A stretch of DNA of 64,000 nucleotides from Shewanella mangrovisoli (lineage in GTDB: Bacteria > Pseudomonadota > Gammaproteobacteria > Enterobacterales > Shewanellaceae): the NCBI RefSeq assembly GCF_019457635.1, contig NZ_CP080412.1, positions 1,612,001 to 1,676,000 of the forward strand. The letters are read 5' to 3'. Every line of letters begins with the position of its first letter. Positions within the stretch are counted from its first letter, which is position 1. The notes below the pieces were generated by a model. The model worked only from the letters and a program-made list of their open reading frames with translations, had not been told where the DNA came from and did no database searches. The position numbers were made by a program, and so were the translations under genes. Positions 8,683 to 17,677 of the stretch are shown here, in pieces.

Positions 8683-9972
8683 CTAGCGCTTAAGATACTT
8701 TTGATAAAGCTGCTGGTGGCGATTATTCAGATCTATTTGCCGTCCTTCAATCCAGATCGCATTAATTTTGTTGCTCATAGGGTCGAGGATATCCCCGTCA
8801 CTCAGCACAACACTGCCCTGATAACCGACGGCGATGGCCCCTAAATCGGCGATACCCAGCAGTTTTGCGACATCTAAGGTCACCGATTTTAATGCTTGCT
8901 CGGGCGTGACGCCGTAAGCGGCACTGTAGCCCGCGGCATAGGGAAGGTTACGACTGTTCCAATCCGATGAAAAACCAAGGGCATAGGGAATGCCTGCACT
9001 TGCCAGCAACGAAGGGATTTTAAATGGCAAATCCACGGGTTCATCTTTACGTTTGGGCAGACTCAGAGTGTGCGGATAAATCACACTGGCGTTCACTTCC
9101 CTCAAGCTTGACGCTAGTCGCCATGCATCATAGCCACCGACAATCACCAATTTAAATTGATATTTTTTCGTCAGGGCAATGACTTGCTCAATTTGGCTGA
9201 CGCTGTCCGCATGGGCAAATAGCGTGGCCTTGCCTTGGTATAGGGGCAACATGGCCAGCCAACGTAAATTGGTTGTCTTGGCCGAATCCTTTGCTTTATG
9301 ACTTAAAAAGTAGCGATAGCCATCCTCAAAGGCTGTGGTCAGTGTCGCTATGGCCTGCTGATTTTTCTCTATGGCCTTGGCTTTTTCCTTTTCATCTTCT
9401 GGCATGCGCTTGATTTGCGGCCAGTAAACATGGAATTGGCCTTCGCTTGGTTGCAGGGCGTCCTCAATCGTCCAAGCATCGAGGTCGACGACCACAGATT
9501 GGCCCGCGAGTCCGTCGCCACTGGGGACGATTTGGGCGTGAGTGATGCCATTGTAGCGAATGGTCGGCAATAGCTCGGAATCTGGGTTGTAAGCCGTTGC
9601 CGCGCTGATTTGCGGATTAAAATCACCGACTTCTGCATTATCGACGGTTGGGCGCACCATCTCGATTTCCACTAAACCAAGACTGGTATCGAGTGCGATA
9701 AGGCCGGGGTATAAGTGTTTACCTGTGGCATCGATGACCTGCGCTTGGCCATCAGCGCTGTTGACGCTTAGCTGTGGCCCGATGGCGCTGATTTTACCTT
9801 GCTCTATCAACACATCGGTATTGGTTAATGTCCCTTGGCTGACGGTATGTACAGTAGCATTTTTAATCAACACGCTCTGGGTTTGTTTGGCCGCAGGGAC
9901 GAGATTATGCGCCTGCGCTGACAGCGTGATAGCCAGTGTCGACAGCAGCAAGGTTGTAGGAAAGTGCTTCAT
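8683..9972 (-). CDS. Secreted amidohydrolase-like protein, apparently lacking the HxH metal motif
   Basis: From the ATG at 9972 this is a 429-residue exported protein (signal peptide ending 'LSAQA'). It has the composite beta-sandwich and TIM-barrel layout of the amidohydrolase superfamily: 'LIKNATVHTVSQG' and 'DATGKHLYPGLIALDTS' at the start, and 'GAIAVGYQGSVVLSDGD' plus 'IWIEGRQ' at the end. Where active members have D-x-H-x-H after the 'PGLID' strand, this protein reads A-L-D-T-S-L, so metal ligands are missing. The start overlaps the stop of the upstream amidohydrolase by one base (TAATG), implying coupled translation. It may be a partner subunit of that protein rather than an independent enzyme. 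Confidence 0.85.
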   Translation of the reverse strand: MKHFPTTLLLSTLAITLSAQAHNLVPAAKQTQSVLIKNATVHTVSQGTLTNTDVLIEQGKISAIGPQLSVNSADGQAQVIDATGKHLYPGLIALDTSLGLVEIEMVRPTVDNAEVGDFNPQISAATAYNPDSELLPTIRYNGITHAQIVPSGDGLAGQSVVVDLDAWTIEDALQPSEGQFHVYWPQIKRMPEDEKEKAKAIEKNQQAIATLTTAFEDGYRYFLSHKAKDSAKTTNLRWLAMLPLYQGKATLFAHADSVSQIEQVIALTKKYQFKLVIVGGYDAWRLASSLREVNASVIYPHTLSLPKRKDEPVDLPFKIPSLLASAGIPYALGFSSDWNSRNLPYAAGYSAAYGVTPEQALKSVTLDVAKLLGIADLGAIAVGYQGSVVLSDGDILDPMSNKINAIWIEGRQIDLNNRHQQLYQKYLKR

Positions 9973-12900
9973 TATTTTGCTCCCTGATGATGTTGGCCCC
10001 AAGCTTGATAATGGGTATCGCAGTGCCATTGTGGCTCGTTAAGCGGTGTGACTTTCTCACCCGCCTTGGCGTTATCATCACTACTGAGAATTTTTTGGAT
10101 AAGGGCGGCACGCTCTGCGACGACCTGCTGCTGGGCAAGCTGGTCTTGGTCGCGATCGAAATAGCGTTTACCTTCGACCCAAGCCTGGGTCACTTTGGCG
10201 TAAATCGACAGTGGCTCGGCGTTCCACAGCACGATATCGGCCATCTTGCCTGGGGTGAGTGAGCCAACATACTCATCGACCCTGAGTTGTTTCGCTGGGT
10301 TGATGGTCACCATATTCCAAGCATCTTCTTTAGACATATCGCAATACATCATTGACTTGGCCGCTTCTTGGTTGAGTCTGCGCTGCATTTCGTAGTCGTC
10401 AGAGTTGATGCTGGTGAGCACGCCCTGTTTCTGCATCAGGCAGGCGTTTTGCGGGATCGCATCATAGACTTCGAATTTATAGGCCCACCAATCGGCAAAG
10501 GTTGAGGCGCCTGCGCCATGGGCGGCTAGCTCACTGGCCACCTTGTAACCTTCGAGTACGTGGGTAAAGGTTTGCACTTTAAAGTGATAGGCTTCGGCTA
10601 ATCGCAGGAACATTAAGATTTCTGACTGCACGTAGGAGTGAATATGCACATCACGCTGCTGCTTTAACACTTCGGCGACCGCCTGTAGGCGATAGCTTGG
10701 GCGCGGCGCAATGGTTTTCTTCTTGCTGCTGCGTAAGTCATCATAGTCCTTCAGCGCTTTCTCATAGGCGATTGCGGCATCGAAGGTTTCTTCAAATAAG
10801 GCTTTTACCCCCATGCGTGTTTGTGGGAAGCGCTGAACAAACTTTTCACCCCAGTTACTCTGTTTGACGTTTTCGCCAAGGGCGAATTTGATACTGGCAG
10901 GGGCGTTAGCAAATTTAAGCTGCTCGGCACTTTCACCCCATTTCATCTTGATTAACTGGGATTGACCACCAATTGGGTTAGCGCTGCCATGGAGCAATTG
11001 TGCGCTGGTGACGCCGCCCGCGAGTGCACGGTAGATGGAGATATCTTCGGGATTGATCACATCGCCAATCCGCACTTCAGAGGTGACCGCATCTGTACCT
11101 TCATTAGTGCCACCATTGATCGCAATATGGGAATGCTCATCGACGATACCCGCAGTTAAGTGCTTACCCGTTGCATCGAGAACTTGGTAACCCGAAGGCG
11201 TGCTGAGCTGCTGACCGATTTTTTCAATTCGGCCATTGGCCATTAACAGATCCGCATGTTCCAAAATGCCCTGTTTATCTGAGGTCCACAGGGTGGCATT
11301 TTTAATATGGAGTTTTTCGGCTTTTGGCGCTTCGCTCAAACCATAGGCGACGTTAGGGTAGGTGAGTTGACTCACTAAGGTTGGTGCGGCATCGGTTTTA
11401 GGCGTACCTTCTTGTTCCGTCTTTGGACTCGAAGCGATAGCAATGCCCGCCACATTAATGCTGCGACTTTGGGCGTCCACCATGCGGCCTTGAATACCAT
11501 CTTTAGCGAGCCAGAGGGTAAAACGGCTGATGCCATGAATGCCTGCATCGCTTAAATCGGCGTTAAAGCTCACACGGCCGTCGTTTTCAAGCTTAAGATT
11601 GGTGAGTGGAATACTCTTCTCGCCACTGCTTAGCTGACCTTGGAAGGCGGTTTTGCCTGCTTTGACTGTTTCTTCAAGGCTCAAATCTAAGGTGAGATTA
11701 TTCAGCGTGAGCTGATAGTCACCCAAGAGTTTGGCCTGTGGGAGTGAGCGAATGGACTGCTCTTCGCCCTGCAGCCAGACGCTATAAATCTGACCATCCT
11801 TAAAGATATTGCCCTTAGTTATCACAAAGTCGGCCATATAGCCGGGGGCTAGTTTGCCAGCGAAGTCGGCCGTCCCCGCCATCTCTGCGGCTTGAGTCGT
11901 CAGCGCGGCGAGGGCATTGTCTTCACTCAGTCCCTGGGCGATGGCTTGACGTAGGCGAGGCCAAAACGCCTCGGTCTTAATGCCAAATTGAGTAAAGGCA
12001 AAGGGGATGCCCGCATTCGCCACTGCAGCAGGGTTTGTGGGTGCACGCTCCCATTGTCTGAGTTCTGCAAGGGAAACTTCGCGGTCGGCATCATCGGTGC
12101 CCACATCGGGTGCCTGCGGATAATTTAGCGGTAGGATCAAAGGATAATTCAGGGCCTTTAATTCATTGATGCGCGCATATTCTTGGCCACTTGCGAGTAG
12201 GTTGGCGGGCTGCTGGTGTTCTTTGAGCAAGTTAGCGGCGCGCAGCAAATCGTTGAGATTTTTTGTTTCAAAGACGATTTGTTTCTCGGCTAAGTTATCT
12301 AAGCGTTCGAAGGCGATATTAAATTCAATTTGAGCATTTGCTGAACTATTAACCGATTTGTGCTTATTTTGGTTATACCAGTTAGCATCGGCAAAGGTTT
12401 GTCTGATAAGTGCAATACTGCCCATCAGAGAATTGGGGTAGTCCTGTTCAGACGTGCCTTTATCGAAGGCCATAAAAGGTTGGCTGCGAGCACGATAAAT
12501 CACCTCGTTGGCGGTTTTATCGGCTAATGAAAGGCTAACACCCGTACCGCGGAAAATACCGTCGAGTTTACTGCTTTGTACGCTGGTAAAGCCGTTATTG
12601 ATCCAATCACGTGCGCGTTCTTTATTTGGGTAAACGTAATTAAACCATTCTTTTTCAGCGTGAATTGCGCCATTTTCCGCATTACCGCCGATACGCTTAA
12701 TATCATATACCGGACGAGTCAGCCCCAATTTGGGATATTCAAACTCGATACCATAATCGGTAAAGGGATCGATAAAACCGGGATAGATAGTATAACCACT
12801 GAGATCAACTTTTAATGCCGCTGCTGGGATATCCCCTTTTTCAATAATGGCTTTGATCCGATTGTTTTCAACTAATAATGTGGCATTTTTGAGTCGCTTC

Positions 12901-13043
12901 CCTGGCGCCATGATTAATTCAGCATTGGTGAAGGCCGTTAACTTATTGACGGGGGAGATGGGATTGGCCTCGGCAAAAATGTTGTGGGATACAAAACTAC
13001 TTATAATGCCGCAGCTTATTATTATCTTATTGTTTATCTGCAT
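9972..13043 (-). CDS. Large secreted protein with two tandem amidohydrolase domains
   Basis: A 1023-residue exported protein (signal peptide to about 'NIFAEA'). It contains two amidohydrolase modules. The first (~35-430) has the fold signature 'YTIYPGFIDPFTDYG' and 'KLAPGYMADFVITKG' but lacks the HxH motif. A ~130-residue beta-rich linker follows. The second module (~575-990) is intact: 'GIVDEHSHIA' with both histidines, a later 'HIHSY', 'FTHVLEG', and an Asp in 'SINSDD', then 'SLTPGKMADIVLWN'. This suggests a binuclear metal hydrolase in the periplasm or outside, of the imidazolonepropionase/dipeptidase-like group. Substrate is unknown. It is the first gene of a two-gene unit. Confidence 0.88.
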   Translation of the reverse strand: MQINNKIIISCGIISSFVSHNIFAEANPISPVNKLTAFTNAELIMAPGKRLKNATLLVENNRIKAIIEKGDIPAAALKVDLSGYTIYPGFIDPFTDYGIEFEYPKLGLTRPVYDIKRIGGNAENGAIHAEKEWFNYVYPNKERARDWINNGFTSVQSSKLDGIFRGTGVSLSLADKTANEVIYRARSQPFMAFDKGTSEQDYPNSLMGSIALIRQTFADANWYNQNKHKSVNSSANAQIEFNIAFERLDNLAEKQIVFETKNLNDLLRAANLLKEHQQPANLLASGQEYARINELKALNYPLILPLNYPQAPDVGTDDADREVSLAELRQWERAPTNPAAVANAGIPFAFTQFGIKTEAFWPRLRQAIAQGLSEDNALAALTTQAAEMAGTADFAGKLAPGYMADFVITKGNIFKDGQIYSVWLQGEEQSIRSLPQAKLLGDYQLTLNNLTLDLSLEETVKAGKTAFQGQLSSGEKSIPLTNLKLENDGRVSFNADLSDAGIHGISRFTLWLAKDGIQGRMVDAQSRSINVAGIAIASSPKTEQEGTPKTDAAPTLVSQLTYPNVAYGLSEAPKAEKLHIKNATLWTSDKQGILEHADLLMANGRIEKIGQQLSTPSGYQVLDATGKHLTAGIVDEHSHIAINGGTNEGTDAVTSEVRIGDVINPEDISIYRALAGGVTSAQLLHGSANPIGGQSQLIKMKWGESAEQLKFANAPASIKFALGENVKQSNWGEKFVQRFPQTRMGVKALFEETFDAAIAYEKALKDYDDLRSSKKKTIAPRPSYRLQAVAEVLKQQRDVHIHSYVQSEILMFLRLAEAYHFKVQTFTHVLEGYKVASELAAHGAGASTFADWWAYKFEVYDAIPQNACLMQKQGVLTSINSDDYEMQRRLNQEAAKSMMYCDMSKEDAWNMVTINPAKQLRVDEYVGSLTPGKMADIVLWNAEPLSIYAKVTQAWVEGKRYFDRDQDQLAQQQVVAERAALIQKILSSDDNAKAGEKVTPLNEPQWHCDTHYQAWGQHHQGAK

Positions 13044-13164
13044 TTTTTATTCACTTAGACGGAGGGGGAATAAAGAGTAACCTAAAGCAGATGTAAATAC
13101 TAAAGCTGAATTGTAACGCAATTTAAGCATTTGCTTGAATGCAATGGGGGTGGCATTCAGGCAT

Positions 13165-13194
13165 AAAAAAGCTCGCAGGGCGCGAGCTTTTTTA
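13165..13194 (-). terminator. Intrinsic terminator downstream of hns
   Basis: Stem AGCTCGC/GCGAGCT with A6 on the left and T6 on the right, so it can work in both directions. It lies ~50 bases after the hns stop and upstream of the amidohydrolase operon, ending hns transcription on the minus strand. Confidence 0.88.
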
Positions 13195-13242
13195 TGTTAC
13201 TCAGTGCTAATAGCAAACGGCTATTACCAGCACGGTATTGGA

Positions 13243-13635
13243 TTAGATTAAGAAATCATCCATAGAACGGCCTTTATTGACTTCGTTCTTAAATACCGTT
13301 GGCATACGACCTTGACCAGTCCACTGGATCACTTCGCCGTTTACTTCGATTTGGTATTTTGCTGGACGTGGAGCGCGTTTTTTACCTGCAGCTTTAACTG
13401 CAACGCCACCTAAGTCGTCGATTGATAAACCAACTGCTTCCATTTGTTGGCGGATTTCTTCGATTTTAGCATTACGTGCAGCAATAGCTTGCTGCTCTTC
13501 TGCTGCCATTGACTCACGCTCAACTAAAATTTTATCTAGCTTAGCCGCTAAATCACGCAGTTCTTCAACGCTAAGATCTTTTACTGCAGCTTTAAAACGA
13601 CGACCGTGAGTTAATATCTCTAAAAATTCGCTCAT
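13243..13635 (-). CDS. hns: H-NS family nucleoid-associated DNA-binding protein
   Basis: A 130-residue histone-like nucleoid-structuring protein. Residues ~1-70 are the helical dimerisation domain (heptad-like 'LRDLAAKLDKILVERESM' region). A basic linker with 'AAGKKRAPRPAKY' follows. The C-terminal AT-hook-like DNA-binding loop reads Q-W-T-G-Q-G-R-M-P, close to the core motif of enterobacterial H-NS. It binds AT-rich DNA and silences horizontally acquired genes. It is monocistronic and divergent from etfBA, with which it shares a 310-base AT-rich intergenic region. Confidence 0.96.
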   Translation of the reverse strand: MSEFLEILTHGRRFKAAVKDLSVEELRDLAAKLDKILVERESMAAEEQQAIAARNAKIEEIRQQMEAVGLSIDDLGGVAVKAAGKKRAPRPAKYQIEVNGEVIQWTGQGRMPTVFKNEVNKGRSMDDFLI

Positions 13636-13690
13636 ATCTATTTTCGTCCCACTCTATTTTTATTACAGGATAATGGTGAACAACAGCTAA

Positions 13691-13719
13691 ATGATAGAAA
13701 GTAATATAGCTCGAATCAA
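13691..13719 (-). promoter_or_regulatory. Candidate sigma-70 promoter of hns
   Basis: On the minus strand, TTGATT (13714-13719) and TATCAT (13691-13696) are separated by 17 bases, with the start codon ~55 bases downstream. The surrounding DNA is AT-rich, as expected for an autoregulated hns promoter. Found by eye only. Confidence 0.45.
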
Positions 13720-13848
13720 ATAAAATTATGCAATAAACAGAAATTAAATATTATTTAATTTTTGAACTTTTTAAATATCGCAGATAAGTGTTCAAAAATG
13801 TGGCCAATACCACAGTCTTAAAAAATGCAAACAGGCGTTTGAGTTTAG

Positions 13849-13877
13849 TTGACGTTAACGTTAACAGGACGTAAAGT
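13849..13877 (+). promoter_or_regulatory. etfBA promoter with an overlapping palindromic operator
   Basis: TTGACG (13849-13854) and TAAAGT (13872-13877) are spaced by 17 bases. A perfect 12-bp palindrome GTTAACGTTAAC (13854-13865) fills the first part of the spacer; the wider element TTGACGTTAACGTTAA resembles operators of the MerR-family regulator LiuR, which controls branched-chain amino acid and acyl-CoA oxidation genes in proteobacteria. A site inside the spacer fits MerR-type control. The palindrome is seen directly; the regulator is inferred. Confidence 0.55.
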
Positions 13878-13945
13878 GGCTCTATCCTGCATTGGTGATG
13901 ACCAATGTTTTGTCCATGTACATGAAAGTGTAGGAAGGAAACCCT

Positions 13946-14695
13946 ATGAAAGTATTGGTGCCTGTTAAGCGCGTAGTTGATGCCAATGTGAAGGTCAGGG
14001 TAAAAGCTGACAACACCAGCGTTGATACCGCAAACCTCAAAATGGCGTTGAACCCTTTTTGTGAAATTGCAGTAGAAGAAGCGGTTCGTTTAAAAGAAGC
14101 GGGCAGTGCTACTGAAGTAGTGGTCGTCAGTATCGGCAATAAAGCCGTTCAAGAACAATTGCGTACCGCGTTAGCATTAGGTGCTGACCGTGCGATTCAC
14201 ATTGATACTGAAGAAGAGTTAACCCCAGTATCAATTGCCAAATTACTCAAAGCCGTACAAGAAAAAGAACAAGCGCAATTAGTGCTGTTTGGTAAGCAAT
14301 CTATCGATGGCGATAATAACCAAACTGGCCAAATGTTTGCGGCATTAACGGATATGCCACAAGCCACTTTTGCTTCTGAAATCAAAGTCGAAGGTCATTC
14401 AGTGCAAGTGGCTCGCGAGATAGATGGCGGGATGCAAACCTTAAGTCTGCCGCTGCCAGCTGTGGTGACTGCCGATTTACGTTTGAACGAACCTCGTTAC
14501 GCTTCATTGCCTAACATCATGAAAGCTAAACGTAAGCCATTAGATGTGCTCACTGTTGCGGATTTAGGTGTGACGCTAAAAGCCCATCAAACTGTGGTGA
14601 AGGTGACGCCACCTGCCGAACGTAAGGCGGGCATCATGGTTGCGTCGGTAGCTGAGCTGGTTGAAAAGTTAAAGAATGAAGCGAAGGTGATCTAA
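13946..14695 (+). CDS. etfB: Electron transfer flavoprotein beta subunit
   Basis: A 249-residue EtfB, the usual family length. It forms a heterodimer with EtfA that carries FAD and AMP and passes electrons from acyl-CoA and related dehydrogenases to ETF-quinone oxidoreductase. Visible signatures are the N-terminal '[12 protein letters not shown]', '[19 protein letters not shown]', '[17 protein letters not shown]' and the late '[11 protein letters not shown]'. A strong ribosome-binding site (AGGAAGG) precedes the ATG. Its stop TAA is directly followed by the etfA ATG, so the pair is one operon. Confidence 0.97.
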   Translation: MKVLVPVKRVVDANVKVRVKADNTSVDTANLKMALNPFCEIAVEEAVRLKEAGSATEVVVVSIGNKAVQEQLRTALALGADRAIHIDTEEELTPVSIAKLLKAVQEKEQAQLVLFGKQSIDGDNNQTGQMFAALTDMPQATFASEIKVEGHSVQVAREIDGGMQTLSLPLPAVVTADLRLNEPRYASLPNIMKAKRKPLDVLTVADLGVTLKAHQTVVKVTPPAERKAGIMVASVAELVEKLKNEAKVI

Positions 14696-15622
14696 ATGGC
14701 CATTTTAGTATTAGCAGAACACGATAATGCGGCACTGAAACTGGATACCGCAAAGGTTGTCACCGCCGCGCGTGCAATTGGTGACGATGTACATGTATTA
14801 GTGGTGGGTCACCAATGTGGCGCCGTGGCACAAGCCGCGCAAGCCCTACAAGGTGTCGCTCAAGTATTCGTCGCCGATAACAGTGCCTATGAAGCCCATT
14901 TAGCTGAAAACGTGGCTAAATTGCTGGTGGACTTAGCACCAAACTACAGCCATATCCTCGCTGCAGCATCGAGCGCTGGCAAAGATACGCTACCGCGTGT
15001 GGCGGCCTTGTTAGACGTTGCGCAAATTTCGGAAGTGATTGGCGTGGTGAGCAGTGATACTTTTGTTCGCCCGATTTACGCAGGTAACGCTTTAGCAACA
15101 GTACAAAGCCATGACGCGATTAAAGTAATGACAGTCCGTGCCAGTGCCTTCGATGCAGCGGCGCAGGGCAACAGTGCGGCCGTGACCACCTTAGATAAAG
15201 TATTTGAAGCCAAAACCCAGTTTGTATCTCAATCATTGACCGTTTCAGCACGTCCAGAGTTAGGTAATGCGGGCATTATCGTTTCTGGTGGCCGTGGTAT
15301 GGGCAGCGGTGAAAACTTCGGTATGTTAGAGCAATTGGCGGACAAACTCGGTGCCGCGGTTGGGGCTTCTCGCGCCGCGGTTGACGCAGGTTTTGTGCCT
15401 AACGATCTGCAAGTGGGTCAAACCGGTAAGATTGTGGCGCCAAATCTCTACATCGCCGTGGGGATTTCGGGTGCGATTCAGCATTTAGCCGGGATGAAAG
15501 ACGCTAAGGTGATTGTGGCAATCAACAAAGATCCTGAAGCGCCAATCTTCCAAGTGGCCGATTATGGCCTCGAAGCCGACCTGTTCGACGCCGTTCCAGA
15601 GTTGATTTCAACTCTAGGTTGA
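14696..15622 (+). CDS. etfA: Electron transfer flavoprotein alpha subunit
   Basis: A 308-residue EtfA. The N-terminal domain contains 'ILVLAEHDN' and 'ILAAASSAGKDTLPRVAALLDV'. The C-terminal FAD-binding domain has the conserved 'VSGGRGMGSGENF', 'VGASRAAVDAGF', 'QVGQTGKIVAPNLYIAVGISGAIQHLAGM' and 'VAINKDPEAPIFQVADYGL'. It binds the FAD used for electron transfer together with EtfB. It starts at the base after the etfB stop and is followed by a hairpin-type terminator. Confidence 0.97.
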   Translation: MAILVLAEHDNAALKLDTAKVVTAARAIGDDVHVLVVGHQCGAVAQAAQALQGVAQVFVADNSAYEAHLAENVAKLLVDLAPNYSHILAAASSAGKDTLPRVAALLDVAQISEVIGVVSSDTFVRPIYAGNALATVQSHDAIKVMTVRASAFDAAAQGNSAAVTTLDKVFEAKTQFVSQSLTVSARPELGNAGIIVSGGRGMGSGENFGMLEQLADKLGAAVGASRAAVDAGFVPNDLQVGQTGKIVAPNLYIAVGISGAIQHLAGMKDAKVIVAINKDPEAPIFQVADYGLEADLFDAVPELISTLG

Positions 15623-15646
15623 TTTTATCCGTGATCTAAGTCAAAG

Positions 15647-15690
15647 TAAGCGGCTTTGCGGTGGCAACTGCTTAGCCGCTTATGTTTTTA
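15647..15690 (+). terminator. Probable terminator of etfBA
   Basis: A 9-bp stem TAAGCGGCT/AGCCGCTTA (15647-15655 with 15674-15682), loop of 18, followed by TGTTTTTATG. The long loop weakens the call. Confidence 0.65.
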
Positions 15691-15719
15691 TGTGCCTCAC
15701 GCCCGTGCATGGGCGTTCT

Positions 15720-15910
15720 TAGAAGTAGAGGCGCACCAAATATCAGTAGTGATCAGTAGGGTGATTCCGTTGATCGTTCACGAAAGGATTTGGTGCCGAA
15801 GTGGTTTGATTTATCACGATCAACTGCTGGGGTTGTGCCGAATAGGTACAACACTGCCATAGTATTTTCTGATACGGATATTAGGAATAGTTACTATGGA
15901 GCGCTACTGA
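15720..15910 (+). ncRNA. Lysine riboswitch (L box) in front of the NhaC-family gene
   Basis: The 5-helix aptamer can be drawn by eye. P1 pairs AGTAG (15724-15728) with CTACT (15904-15908). P2 pairs GCACCAAAT (15733-15741) with ATTTGGTGC (15788-15796). P4 pairs GTTGT (15832-15836) with ACAAC (15848-15852). P5 pairs CCATAGTA (15857-15864) with TACTATGG (15892-15899). Conserved L-box blocks are present: AGAGGCGC, GAAAGGA, GTGCCGAAG, CTGGGG, ACTGCCATAG and the closing GGAGCGCTACTG. Lysine binding normally switches the gene off. No strong terminator follows, so control may act on translation of the gene starting at 15994. Confidence 0.92.
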
Positions 15911-15993
15911 TAGGACAGGTGATCTTGGGTATCTATTGCCTTTTCCCACCAGTTCAGTCGCCCTCCATTCGTATTTTGACGAAGAAATAATCA

Positions 15994-17562
15994 ATGACTG
16001 TAGTAAGTTACGCCGATTCGGCACTTTCTCTGCTGCCGCCTGTGGTCGCAATTGTGTTGGCGATTTTCACTCGCCGCGTTCTCCTTTCCCTCGGTTTAGG
16101 TATTGTGATTGGGGTGTTATTACTCAATCAATTTTCACCTGTGGCCAGCGGTGAGTTTTTATTTAACAGTGTAAAAGGACTTTTTTGGTCAGAAGATGGC
16201 GTAAATTCTTGGAATTTATACATTCTTGGCTTTTTAATTGTATTAGGGATGATCACGGCATTAATTACCGTCAGTGGTAGTGCTAGGGCATTTGCCGATT
16301 GGGCGCGCCTGCATATTCGCAATAAACGCGATGCCAAATTACTGACCATGTTTTTAGGCTGTGTTGTCTTTATTGACGATTATTTCAATAGCTTAGTCGT
16401 GGGTTCTGTCGCCAGACCCGTTACCGACCGTTATTATATTTCCCGCGCTAAGTTAGCCTATTTATTAGATTCAACGGCGGCGCCGGTTTGCGTTATTTCG
16501 CCGGTATCCAGTTGGGGTGCTTATATTATCGCGCTGATCGGCGGCATATTAACCGCCCACGGTTTTGCTGACTCTGGTCATTTGAGTGTGTTTATTCAAA
16601 TGATCCCTATGAATTTCTACGCTATTTTCTCTTTATTATTATTACTTTGTGTTGCGTTTATGGGCTTAGATATTGGCCCTATGCGTGATCATGAATTAAA
16701 TGCACAGCGCGGTAATTTATATGATGAGAATAAAGGATTACCACCTGGGGCGAATGCCGATTTACCCGAAGCCGAAACGGGTAAAATTCTCGGTTTATTC
16801 TTACCTATTACCGTGCTGGTATTTGCGACCCTGTATTTTATGATCGACAGCGGTGCTCAGGTATTAGCGAAAGAAGGCATTGAATTTAATATTATTTCTG
16901 CTTTTGAAAAAACCGATGTGAGTTCATCACTGTTCTTTGGTGCGCTGATTGGTTTAGCGGTTGCGCTGGTGCTTAACTTAGTGCAAGGCGTTGAAAAGTC
17001 GATGGTCGTTAAAGGCGTGGTGCAGGGTGCTCGCTCTATGCTGCCTGCGATTTATATCCTGTTATTTGCTTGGACCATAGCGGGCGTGATTGGCCAGCTT
17101 GAAACCGGTAAGTTTATGGCAAGCCTCGCCACAGGGAACATTCCCTTTGCCTTCTTGCCTGCGTTGATGTTTGTGTTAGCGGGTCTTACGGCGTTTTCTA
17201 CCGGCACCAGTTGGGGCACGTTCGGCATTATGCTGCCGATTGCCGCCGATATGGCGATGGGCAGCCATACAGCCATGATGTTACCAATGCTGGCTTCAGT
17301 TTTGGCGGGCGCGGTATTTGGTGATCACTGCTCACCTATTTCGGATACCACGATTTTGTCGTCAACTGGCGCGAGCTGTCACCATATCGACCATGTTGTG
17401 ACTCAGCTGCCTTACGCTGTGATTGTGGCGCTGATCAGCATGGTGGGCTATGTAGTGCTTGGCTTTACGGAATCGGTGAATGCGGGACTACTCACCTGTG
17501 GCGTGCTGTTTGTCTTGAGCATTGTGTGGTTGCGATTCAAATCCCAAAGTAACGCGAAATAA
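15994..17562 (+). CDS. NhaC-family transporter, probable lysine importer (LysW type)
   Basis: A 522-residue polytopic inner-membrane protein with about 11-12 hydrophobic segments. It has the NhaC superfamily pattern: 'FIDDYFNSLVVG' near residue 125, 'TGTSWGTFGIMLPIA' near residue 405, and 'GDHCSPISDTTILSSTGA' near residue 443. By sequence alone it would be called a Na+/H+ antiporter. The lysine riboswitch directly upstream points instead to lysine uptake, as proposed for the riboswitch-controlled NhaC relatives named LysW. It is a single gene ended by a strong hairpin at 17627. Transport substrate is inference from regulation. Confidence 0.88.
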   Translation: MTVVSYADSALSLLPPVVAIVLAIFTRRVLLSLGLGIVIGVLLLNQFSPVASGEFLFNSVKGLFWSEDGVNSWNLYILGFLIVLGMITALITVSGSARAFADWARLHIRNKRDAKLLTMFLGCVVFIDDYFNSLVVGSVARPVTDRYYISRAKLAYLLDSTAAPVCVISPVSSWGAYIIALIGGILTAHGFADSGHLSVFIQMIPMNFYAIFSLLLLLCVAFMGLDIGPMRDHELNAQRGNLYDENKGLPPGANADLPEAETGKILGLFLPITVLVFATLYFMIDSGAQVLAKEGIEFNIISAFEKTDVSSSLFFGALIGLAVALVLNLVQGVEKSMVVKGVVQGARSMLPAIYILLFAWTIAGVIGQLETGKFMASLATGNIPFAFLPALMFVLAGLTAFSTGTSWGTFGIMLPIAADMAMGSHTAMMLPMLASVLAGAVFGDHCSPISDTTILSSTGASCHHIDHVVTQLPYAVIVALISMVGYVVLGFTESVNAGLLTCGVLFVLSIVWLRFKSQSNAK

Positions 17563-17626
17563 GCTTAATTTAAGTGAGCGGTTTATTCGCGTGTCTTCTC
17601 TGTGAATTTACCGAGCAGTAGAAACA

Positions 17627-17660
17627 AATCAGCCAGCAATTATGCTGGCTGATTTTTTAT
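17627..17660. terminator. Bidirectional terminator between the NhaC gene and dcp
   Basis: Stem AATCAGCCAGCA/TGCTGGCTGATT with a T6 run on the plus strand and a weaker T-rich flank on the minus strand. It lies between two convergent genes. Confidence 0.9.
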
Positions 17661-17677
17661 TGTTCACTCATCCCCAA

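Noticed and set aside
8683..9972. Possibility that the small amidohydrolase gene is a decayed pseudogene
   Set aside because: The frame is intact, has a signal peptide and is translationally coupled to its neighbour; only the metal motif is altered, which fits a functional pseudoenzyme better.
15656..15990. Short plus-strand frames ahead of the NhaC-family gene
   Set aside because: They lie across the lysine riboswitch, whose conserved structure explains the sequence.
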